This document shows, one piece after another, positions 4,927 through 10,502 of a stretch of DNA of 10,502 bases. Positions within the stretch are counted from its first letter, which is position 1. Every line of letters starts with the position of its first letter. Position numbers and translations under genes: made by a program. The stretch lies in assembly GCA_046538945.1 (NCBI GenBank), contig JBKHHW010000105.1, positions 1 to 10,502 on the forward strand, written 5' to 3'. Below the pieces are notes generated by a model, which had not been told where the DNA came from, searched no databases, and saw only the letters and a list, made by a program, of their open reading frames with translations. This DNA is from JAEZKC01 sp046538945. Its GTDB lineage: Bacteria > Fibrobacterota > Chitinivibrionia > Chitinivibrionales > Chitinispirillaceae.

Positions 4927-7900
4927 TTGCCCCGGCTACTTGCGATTCTTCACACTCCGCAGTTCTTCTCCTGCCGACGCCCTTGTCGCACCCCGGACCG
5001 GACAACGTGCTTCTCCCGTTACTTGCAGGCGTAACTTTGATCTGTGTACTGATCCGCTCCTTCAATGCCGAGACATGGGATATTATTCCGATCAGCTTCC
5101 CGTCCTGCTGAAGCCCCGACAGTGTTTCAAGCGCCGTTTCCAGAGCTTCTTCATCCAGAGTACCAAAACCCTCGTCAAGAAAAAGTGAATCCACCCGAAC
5201 CTTGCGGCTTGCCATCTTTGAAAGACCCAGTGCCAGAGTGAGACTCACGATAAAGCTCTCGCCGCCGGAAAGGTTTCTGGTCGAACGGATCTCACCAGCC
5301 TGGTAGTTGTCGATTACATTCAACTCCAGAGGCTGCTGGGTGTCCCGGATAAGCAGATAGCGGTCGGTCATCTTCTCGAGCTGACGGTTGGCATGCGCTA
5401 CCATCAGTTCAAAGGTCAGCCCCTGGGCAAAGTTGCGATATTTCTTTCCATCGGCGGATCCGATCAGGGAATGAAGCTTATCCCAGCGCAGACACTCCTT
5501 TTTCTGAGCTTCTATAACGGTTTGTTTTTCCTTTATGCGCTCTTTGGCGGCTACGTTTTCGGATAACTTGTGATTGAGAGCGGCAATAGCGTCTCTGAGC
5601 TGTTTAAGAGCTTCTTCAAGCTCCTTAAACTGCGGCTGGAGCTCCTCGAGTGTTTTCTCTGTGATTTTTCTGTCACTTTCTCTATCCAGATCCGATTCAT
5701 GTTCTCTCTGTCTGGCTTTAAGATGAGTCTCTCTGTCGTCCAGTTTTTTTGCTTCCGATGCCAGTCCATCCCGGTCCTCAGGGGAAAGCATAGCCGCAAC
5801 AAAATCTTTTTCATCGGCAAATCCTGCGTACTGAATCTCTGTAGTGAATTCGGCATTCAGCTTCTTCAACTCTTCCTCCTGCTGACCGATACGATTTCTG
5901 AGAGAATCCACATCAGTCTTTGTTGATGTCAATTTAGTCTGGAGTTCATCATACAATACTCTTGCCTGCTTTTGAGCCTGCTCGGCATCATAAACTGCCT
6001 TTTCCAGACGGGATTCTTCTGTATCGGGATTCTTATCGCCATACAACTCTTTACGCTCACTGACTCCTTCTGCATATTTTTTTCTCAGGAGCTCCAGCTT
6101 CTGCTGCTTTTCAGCCAAGACGCTGCTTTGAGTCTCGATGAACACGTCCAGCTGCTTAAGTGAACTGTCAAGATCCGAAATCACCTTTTCGATACTGATC
6201 TTTTCTTTTTCTTTGGCCTGGTATTCAGTCATCCTGGCATACAATGTTTTCATTGTTGATTTTGGGTCACTTAAGTCTAGAGCATGACCGAACGGCTGAA
6301 GCTTGGCGGAAAGAGCTCTCTGCAGCTCCGCAATCTCACCTTGGATCTTTTCCATGCCACTCTTCAGTTCAGCAATCATTCTTTCGGCAGAAATTTTTCT
6401 GTGATCCGCCTCTGTTAGATTCTTTTCACTCTCTGCCAAATTTTTACCAGCACTGATTTCGGTTTCCTCAAGCTTTCTGATCGAAGCTTCCTGTTCTTCC
6501 GCGTTGTTTATGAATTGAGTGAGTTCATCGATTTTCTTTTCAGTCTCATCGGGAATGGGAACATTACCCTCCGCATACGGATGCTCCTCTGCTCCGCAGA
6601 GCGGACACGGTTTACCATCCTCCAGCTTCGCCCGATGACCCTCCAGTTCCGCGATCTTTTCCAGAAACGCTTTCTCACGCAAAAGTGTTTCCTTTTCGGT
6701 GCGGTATTCCCGCAGCAGCCGTCCATCCAACAGAGTATCTAAAGCCTCTTTTCCCTGCCGAAGCTTTTTTGCTGCATCCTCCACGTCCTGCTTTCTGACA
6801 AAATGCTGCTTTGTACATTCTTCCAGCTTTTGGTCCGCTTTCCGCAGCTCGGCTCTGGCGTTTTGCTCTTCGGTCACTTTTCCGGCTATCTCTTCTTGTT
6901 TTGAAGCCAGAGTCTTCAGCTGCTCCTCAATTCCTGCAAGACCGCTAATCAGCCATTCATCGGATGAATGCCCGGCGAGATATTCATTTACAAGGTTAAG
7001 TTTATATTCTTCTTCGGAGCGTCTCTTCTGTTCACTAATACTTTCCTTTTTCTTTTCTTCAATTTTAGCTTCATCCTTTTTACACGCATCTGCGTATTCG
7101 ACCCCTTCCATTCTCTGTTTATCAAGCTCCTGATCAAGAGGCCTTACCTTTTTTATGATAAGAGCTTCCGCTTTCAACTCTTCTTTAGCCCTGATTGTCA
7201 GTTGTTCGAGTGACCGTACCGACTTACCCTGCTCCTTTACCGATTTTTCCAGTTCCGGAAGAACTCTAACTTTTTCTTCCAGAGCAGCTTTATCGTTTGA
7301 CCTCTGCTTTCGAACTTCCAGGAGAACTGAATATCTGCCGTCCAGAGCTGCCGCTTTAAGTGCCCGGGCCAGCTTGTCACGCTGCGGCTTGAACGCCTCC
7401 AGTTCAAACTGAAGTCTGGCCTCCTCTTCTGAGATCGCTACAATCTTCTTTTTCAGATTTTCAATACCGTTCAGCCAATCAACCGCTTTTTCCGTTTCGG
7501 TCAGTTTACAGGCAAGCTCGGCTTCCTGTTTCCGTTTACCCTCCAGTTCCAACTTTATCTCTTGTTCCTGTTCGGGTCCCAGAACTACGATACCGCTGGT
7601 TTCAGCCTGAAGCAGGTTCAGTTTTTCCCGTTCATCTCTCTGACGTTCATGAACCCGCCTTGATATTTCCGAATAGATTTCGGTTCCAGTGATCTGTTCA
7701 AGAATTTTGGACTTCTGCTCCGCATCAGCCCTCAGAAACGTATCGAAGCCACCCTGAGCGAGAAGAATCGATCTGGTAAAGCGGTCGAAATCCATTCCGG
7801 TCTTTTCTTCAATCACCCCGGACACAAGACTCTTTTTGCTTTCAATAATTTCGCCGCTTTCGGCGTGAGCTATCTGATGTTCCGGGCTCTGTAAAGAACC

Positions 7901-8218
7901 ATCAGCTTTTTTCCGTGACCTCCACTGCTCCCAATGACAACGGAACCGTCCTGTCTGGGATTCAAAAACGACTTCGGCATAACATTCCCCGGTCTGACGG
8001 GACATGATCTCATTAGTGCTTTTGGATATTTTTCCAAGGCGGGGCGTTGCCCCGTAGAGCGCAAGACAAACTGCATCGAGAATGGTGGATTTTCCAGCTC
8101 CGGTTGGTCCGGTAAGGGCAAATATTCCGTTTGAAACATATTCCGGATCGGTAAAGTCGATTTTCCACTCGCCATAGAGCGAGTTGAGGTTTTTGAATCT
8201 TAGTTCGATGATTTTCAT
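4919..8218 (-). CDS. sbcC: SbcC, Rad50-like ATPase subunit of the SbcCD nuclease
   Basis: A 1099-residue protein. ATG 8218 is chosen over an upstream in-frame TTG at 8254, because the family starts MKI..L.F.NLNS and the TTG lies inside a repeat. Residues 1-200 carry Walker A (GPTGAGKST, 37-45) and a Q-loop (LLAQGGFDTFL, Q155). About 190-920 is a long, charged coiled coil broken by the zinc hook CPLC at 538-541. Residues 920-1060 carry the ABC signature LSGGE (983-987), Walker B (LFLDEGFGTLD, D1015-E1016) and the switch H1048. All expected motifs are present, and the length is close to the roughly 1050 residues of E. coli SbcC. The family dimer binds DNA and uses ATP to control SbcD, cutting hairpins and processing double-strand ends in the cytoplasm. 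After QIKV there is a tail of about 38 residues that is rich in Gly and Arg. There is only a weak AGGA upstream of the start. Confidence 0.97.
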   Translation of the reverse strand: MKIIELRFKNLNSLYGEWKIDFTDPEYVSNGIFALTGPTGAGKSTILDAVCLALYGATPRLGKISKSTNEIMSRQTGECYAEVVFESQTGRFRCHWEQWRSRKKADGSLQSPEHQIAHAESGEIIESKKSLVSGVIEEKTGMDFDRFTRSILLAQGGFDTFLRADAEQKSKILEQITGTEIYSEISRRVHERQRDEREKLNLLQAETSGIVVLGPEQEQEIKLELEGKRKQEAELACKLTETEKAVDWLNGIENLKKKIVAISEEEARLQFELEAFKPQRDKLARALKAAALDGRYSVLLEVRKQRSNDKAALEEKVRVLPELEKSVKEQGKSVRSLEQLTIRAKEELKAEALIIKKVRPLDQELDKQRMEGVEYADACKKDEAKIEEKKKESISEQKRRSEEEYKLNLVNEYLAGHSSDEWLISGLAGIEEQLKTLASKQEEIAGKVTEEQNARAELRKADQKLEECTKQHFVRKQDVEDAAKKLRQGKEALDTLLDGRLLREYRTEKETLLREKAFLEKIAELEGHRAKLEDGKPCPLCGAEEHPYAEGNVPIPDETEKKIDELTQFINNAEEQEASIRKLEETEISAGKNLAESEKNLTEADHRKISAERMIAELKSGMEKIQGEIAELQRALSAKLQPFGHALDLSDPKSTMKTLYARMTEYQAKEKEKISIEKVISDLDSSLKQLDVFIETQSSVLAEKQQKLELLRKKYAEGVSERKELYGDKNPDTEESRLEKAVYDAEQAQKQARVLYDELQTKLTSTKTDVDSLRNRIGQQEEELKKLNAEFTTEIQYAGFADEKDFVAAMLSPEDRDGLASEAKKLDDRETHLKARQREHESDLDRESDRKITEKTLEELQPQFKELEEALKQLRDAIAALNHKLSENVAAKERIKEKQTVIEAQKKECLRWDKLHSLIGSADGKKYRNFAQGLTFELMVAHANRQLEKMTDRYLLIRDTQQPLELNVIDNYQAGEIRSTRNLSGGESFIVSLTLALGLSKMASRKVRVDSLFLDEGFGTLDEEALETALETLSGLQQDGKLIGIISHVSALKERISTQIKVTPASNGRSTLSGPGCDKGVGRRRTAECEESQVAGATV

Positions 8219-8239
8219 GGTAATTTTTCTATATCCTGA

Positions 8240-8350
8240 CCCCGTAGGGATCAAATATTTGTAGCATAGGTATCAAAAAAACACATCCTCGTCCCGTAGG
8301 GATGACATATTCTTACATATGTTAAATGAAACATTTTGTCCCTATAGGGA
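8240..8350. repeat. Cluster of short palindromic repeats between sbcD and sbcC
   Basis: CCCGTAGGGAT occurs at 8241-8251 and 8293-8303, 52 bases apart in the same orientation. Similarity continues past the core (GGGATCAAATATTTGTA against GGGATGACATATTCTTA). A third, related unit is the perfect 12-base palindrome TCCCTATAGGGA at 8339-8350. The core TCCC-N3-GGGA can form a tight hairpin. From memory, similar GTCCCTACGGGAC elements followed by an AAATATT and GTAGCA block are scattered in the intergenic spaces of various environmental bacteria; this was not checked. They fill most of the 168-base gap between the two genes. Confidence 0.65.
8275..8304 (-). terminator. Terminator-like hairpin in the sbcD-sbcC gap
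   Basis: On the minus strand CATCC (8300-8304) pairs with GGATG (8284-8288), then TG and a run of seven T (complement of 8275-8281) follow. The stem is only 5 bp and competes with the inner TCCC/GGGA pairing of the repeat. It may reduce sbcC transcription relative to sbcD, or be a by-product of the repeat. Confidence 0.3.
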
Positions 8351-8386
8351 AAAATGAAAAAGGAAACAATTCTAAAATCTAAAATC

Positions 8387-9673
8387 TCAACATTCGTCTT
8401 CGTCATGGATCGACTGCAATATTTCATAATAACTATTCATCAACCCAACCCGGTCGTCTTCAGGAACACTAAAGGCATCCAGACAGCGTGAAAACACGTC
8501 TTTGGCATCCAGATCATCAAGAGTTTCCTCTTCACCGACACTGCTCATCACACGATCGATGACCCGTTTGTTTTTAATCCGGCAGATTTCCATTTCCGAA
8601 TCAGCCAGAGCTTCATGAATCATTTCCCGCAAATCGCCGGTGATATCCTCTCCCGTGTACTCGATCTCAAGCCATGCCCTGCTCTTTTGTCCTTTCAGCT
8701 GTTCTATTTTCGCATATATATCATCAAGTGATCCTACGATGCGCACAAGCGGCTGAAAACAGGGGACAGGAAAATTTTTGATTTCAGGTTTTATATTTTC
8801 TATTGACTCGTCAGAATTAACATCTGAGTTTTCAGTGCCAGTGTCAATAATTACGACTGATTTTTCCTGAGTCGCTTCTCCGTAGCCCATCGGTATGGGA
8901 GAGCCACTGTAACGTATGTGTTCAGCGCCACCTACTTTCTGGGGAACATGAAGATGACCCAGCGCAAGATAGTCAATGGATGATGGAAACGAATCCATCC
9001 CCACATATGCCAGAGAACCCACATAGAGCTCCCGCACCCCGTCTCCGTCGACAATTTTACCTCCGGTAGTGAAGAGGTGCCCCATGGCAATGAGAGGAAT
9101 TTTCCTTTTTTCATTGCTGATTTTTGACTGCCGGATTAGTTCCGTGCGTTTTTTTTCGGCAGCGGCAACTATTTGGGAATAATGCTTTTTAAGGCCTTCG
9201 ACAAGCTTGACATTTTTGTCCTCAATCGTTTCTCCGGGCTCGACAGTGCGGATATCCTTGTCGCGCAGATAAGGCACAGCGCACACAACCGCCTCCGGTC
9301 TCTCCTCGTCATAAAGCACGACCACTTCATCTTCCGGTATTCCCGTAGCGGCACCAACCACATGTACATTCAGCGCCCGCAACAGTTCTCTGGGTGCATT
9401 GAGAAACGAAGGCGAATCGTGATTCCCCGCGATGACAACAATATGCCGGCAGCAGGAATTCGAAACGCTGCAGAGAAACCGGTAATAAAGTTCCTGCGCC
9501 CGGTTGCCGGGTGTACCGGTATCGAAGACATCACCCGCCACAAGCAGCGCATCAATGCTTTCTTTTTCAATAGTTTCAGTCAGCCAGTCCAGAAACCGGG
9601 CAAATTCCTCATAGCGTTTTCTTCCATAGAGAGAGCGCCCGAGGTGCCAGTCTGAGGTATGAAGGATTTTCAT
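8387..9673 (-). CDS. sbcD: SbcD, Mre11-like nuclease subunit of the SbcCD complex
   Basis: A 428-residue protein. ATG 9673 is chosen because it has a GGGAG site 7 bases upstream and gives the family start MKILHTSDWHLGR; an in-frame GTG at 9715 would only add 14 unrelated residues. The five metal-binding motifs of the Mre11/SbcD phosphoesterase fold are present: D8-W-H10, GD48VFD, GN84H85DSP, MGH199LF and GH240LH242. The C-terminal part from about 300 (the capping and SbcC-binding region) is complete. The Mn2+-dependent enzyme acts as an exonuclease and hairpin endonuclease together with SbcC, which lies immediately downstream on the same strand. In many genomes the two genes overlap or nearly touch, whereas here 168 bases with repeats separate them. 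The 420-440 residue length is normal. Residues 280-300 are an acidic, Asn/Ser-rich linker. Confidence 0.97.
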   Translation of the reverse strand: MKILHTSDWHLGRSLYGRKRYEEFARFLDWLTETIEKESIDALLVAGDVFDTGTPGNRAQELYYRFLCSVSNSCCRHIVVIAGNHDSPSFLNAPRELLRALNVHVVGAATGIPEDEVVVLYDEERPEAVVCAVPYLRDKDIRTVEPGETIEDKNVKLVEGLKKHYSQIVAAAEKKRTELIRQSKISNEKRKIPLIAMGHLFTTGGKIVDGDGVRELYVGSLAYVGMDSFPSSIDYLALGHLHVPQKVGGAEHIRYSGSPIPMGYGEATQEKSVVIIDTGTENSDVNSDESIENIKPEIKNFPVPCFQPLVRIVGSLDDIYAKIEQLKGQKSRAWLEIEYTGEDITGDLREMIHEALADSEMEICRIKNKRVIDRVMSSVGEEETLDDLDAKDVFSRCLDAFSVPEDDRVGLMNSYYEILQSIHDEDEC

Positions 9674-9857
9674 CGGTTGCTCCCAAACTGTTGAAATATT
9701 CCGGATGTTTTTCACCGGCGGAAGATCCAGAAGATAGTGTCTGCTTGGATTTCAATCCCGATCCCCTGATTTCATCATCTATTCCCACCACCTCTGATGG
9801 AGGACTATCACGGGAAAACCAGTTTTAACCTATGATTGAAGCTAACATCCCTATATT

Positions 9858-9886
9858 AATGTAGTATTATGGGCCAGGGTTGTAAA
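9858..9886 (-). promoter_or_regulatory. Possible promoter of sbcDC
   Basis: On the minus strand TTTACA (complement of 9881-9886) and TACATT (complement of 9858-9863) are spaced by 17 bases. A transcript from here would have a leader of about 180 bases before sbcD. The match is modest, and sbcD could also be read from further upstream, through the small membrane protein gene. Confidence 0.25.
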
Positions 9887-9904
9887 GAGAGGAATACATG
9901 CAGT

Positions 9905-10132
9905 TCACATTGCGAAAACACCCGTCACACCCAGAACCGCCACAATAAAGCCGGGGATGGCAAGCAGAGAAAGATATTTGAGATAGCTCAATTTCCCGGG
10001 GGCAGTGTGAAATTGGCTAAAGAATGAATAGAAACTGAAAAAGAAGAAAAACCACGGGTTATGAAGTGAGAAGCCAAGGAATCCGAGAAAACCAAGGAAA
10101 CCGAGAAATCCGTTGTAGATTTGTTTCTGCAT
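9905..10132 (-). CDS. Small membrane protein with Gly-Phe-Leu repeats, DUF3796-like
   Basis: A 75-residue very hydrophobic protein. It starts MQKQIYN and goes straight into GFLGFLGFLGFLGF (residues 8-21), then a HNPWFFFFFSFYSFFSQF stretch. A second hydrophobic segment at about 50-74 (YLSLLAIPGFIVAVLG) follows a short polar loop. This resembles the DUF3796 pattern, in which NPLGFLGFLG repeats precede an NP.FF..F segment and a late helix; the match is from memory. It should be an inner-membrane protein with two or three short segments; its role is unknown. The repeat is also visible in DNA as two 18-base units (16 of 18 identical) at 10076-10111. The ribosome binding site is weak (AGAG). The gene lies 231 bases upstream of sbcD on the same strand, and I see no terminator between them. 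Confidence 0.7.
   Translation of the reverse strand: MQKQIYNGFLGFLGFLGFLGFSLHNPWFFFFFSFYSFFSQFHTAPGKLSYLKYLSLLAIPGFIVAVLGVTGVFAM
10076..10111 (-). repeat. 18-base tandem duplication encoding GFLGFL units
   Basis: On the minus strand the codons GGA TTT CTC GGT TTC CTT and GGT TTT CTC GGA TTC CTT lie in tandem and differ at 2 of 18 bases, both silent. This indicates expansion of the protein repeat by slippage or duplication. Confidence 0.75.
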
Positions 10133-10404
10133 TAGGGCAACTCTTTGAATTGTTATGATTCCCTCTGCCTGAAAGAATTCTTCATAACAAAATAATCAAT
10201 GCACCTGAAAATGAATTCTAATGCATGATAAAATCCTCAATTCAGGGCTGATACGACTTTTATATGCAGTTTATCCAATTTCGGAGCTGTGCCACCGTTT
10301 TCCTCATAATTTTACCCCGGCACAACCTGTAGAAACACGACATTCCTGATGTGGCTGGAAGCTCATTATCGGTGCAAGGCGGAAATATCAAGATCAAGTC
10401 ATCA

Positions 10405-10500
10405 TCAACCACAATCGTCTGAGTTTTGGAATGATATTCTTTCATCCTTTTCGGCACTGACATCCGCATGCTTTCTGTTCAGCTTGCGCATCTCCAGAAA
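10405..10500 (-). CDS. C-terminal end of an unidentified gene entering from the right (partial)
   Basis: From the right edge a minus-strand frame is open to TGA at 10405-10407. It gives 31 residues beginning FLEMRKLNRKHADVSAEKDE and ending NSDDCG. The charged composition (K, R, E, D) looks like real protein. A competing frame (10260-10469, start ATG 10469) overlaps it but has an implausible composition and no ribosome binding site. The fragment is too short to identify a family. It could also be noncoding. Confidence 0.35.
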   Translation of the reverse strand, partial: FLEMRKLNRKHADVSAEKDERISFQNSDDCG

Positions 10501-10502
10501 GA

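Noticed and set aside
6699..7133. Long plus-strand open frame opposite sbcC
   Set aside because: Ser/Phe-rich shadow of the Glu/Lys/Arg coiled-coil coding strand, with no start signals.
8240..8350. CRISPR array
   Set aside because: Only two or three imperfect units with unequal, partly similar spacers and no cas genes; it fits dispersed palindromic repeats better.
9173..9655. 160-codon plus-strand frame opposite sbcD
   Set aside because: It is antisense to the conserved nuclease motifs of sbcD, has no ribosome binding site and matches no family I recognise.
9898..9948. Short plus-strand frame with a GAGAGGA site before ATG 9898 (16 codons)
   Set aside because: It is very short, antisense to the end of the small membrane protein gene, and shows no coding character.
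10260..10469. 69-codon minus-strand frame near the right edge
   Set aside because: No ribosome binding site and implausible composition; the overlapping frame that enters from the right edge looks more protein-like.

Overview
The window looks like a chromosomal segment of a Gram-negative bacterium of moderate GC content. Two predicted secreted or outer-membrane proteins with signal peptides support an outer membrane. The gene mix is a ferrous-iron (Feo) transport tail with a DUF2023 protein, a PAS histidine kinase with a Cys-motif input domain, long-form SbcCD, and short palindromic repeats. It would fit the Fibrobacterota/Bacteroidota side of bacteria or a deltaproteobacterial-type lineage, but the taxon cannot be fixed from this sequence alone.

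Layout. Bases 1-1245 (+ strand) hold the last 33 codons of feoB, a strong intrinsic terminator, a small outer-membrane-like protein, and a DUF2023 protein; together they look like the end of an iron-uptake cluster. A convergent hybrid histidine-kinase-like gene without a receiver domain (1441-3582, - strand) ends against this cluster, with a minus-strand terminator-like hairpin between them. Bases 3583-4240 contain no intact gene. They hold the kinase promoter region, a small AT-rich palindrome, and what looks like a decayed + strand gene (promoter and ribosome binding site intact, reading frames broken). A small exported protein of unknown function follows (4241-4747, +), with a perfect 12-bp hairpin after it.

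Bases 4919-9673 (- strand) encode the SbcCD (Mre11-Rad50 type) DNA-repair nuclease, sbcD first and then sbcC. The two genes do not overlap: 168 bp separate them, carrying at least two, probably three, short CCCGTAGGGA-type palindromic repeats, one of which forms a terminator-like hairpin. Upstream of sbcD on the same strand lies a very small membrane protein with a Gly-Phe-Leu tandem repeat, similar to DUF3796 proteins. The right edge carries the C-terminal end of a minus-strand reading frame that enters from outside.

How the parts work together. FeoB imports Fe2+ across the inner membrane. The outer-membrane-like protein and DUF2023 protein are adjacent, but their roles in iron handling are inferred only from position. 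SbcC and SbcD form one ATP-driven nuclease complex that opens hairpins and processes DNA ends. The histidine kinase has no response regulator in this window. No complete new defence or mobile system is evident. The items most worth following up are the Feo-linked outer membrane protein/DUF2023 pair, the repeat cluster inside the sbcDC operon, and the decayed gene near 3.8-4.2 kb.
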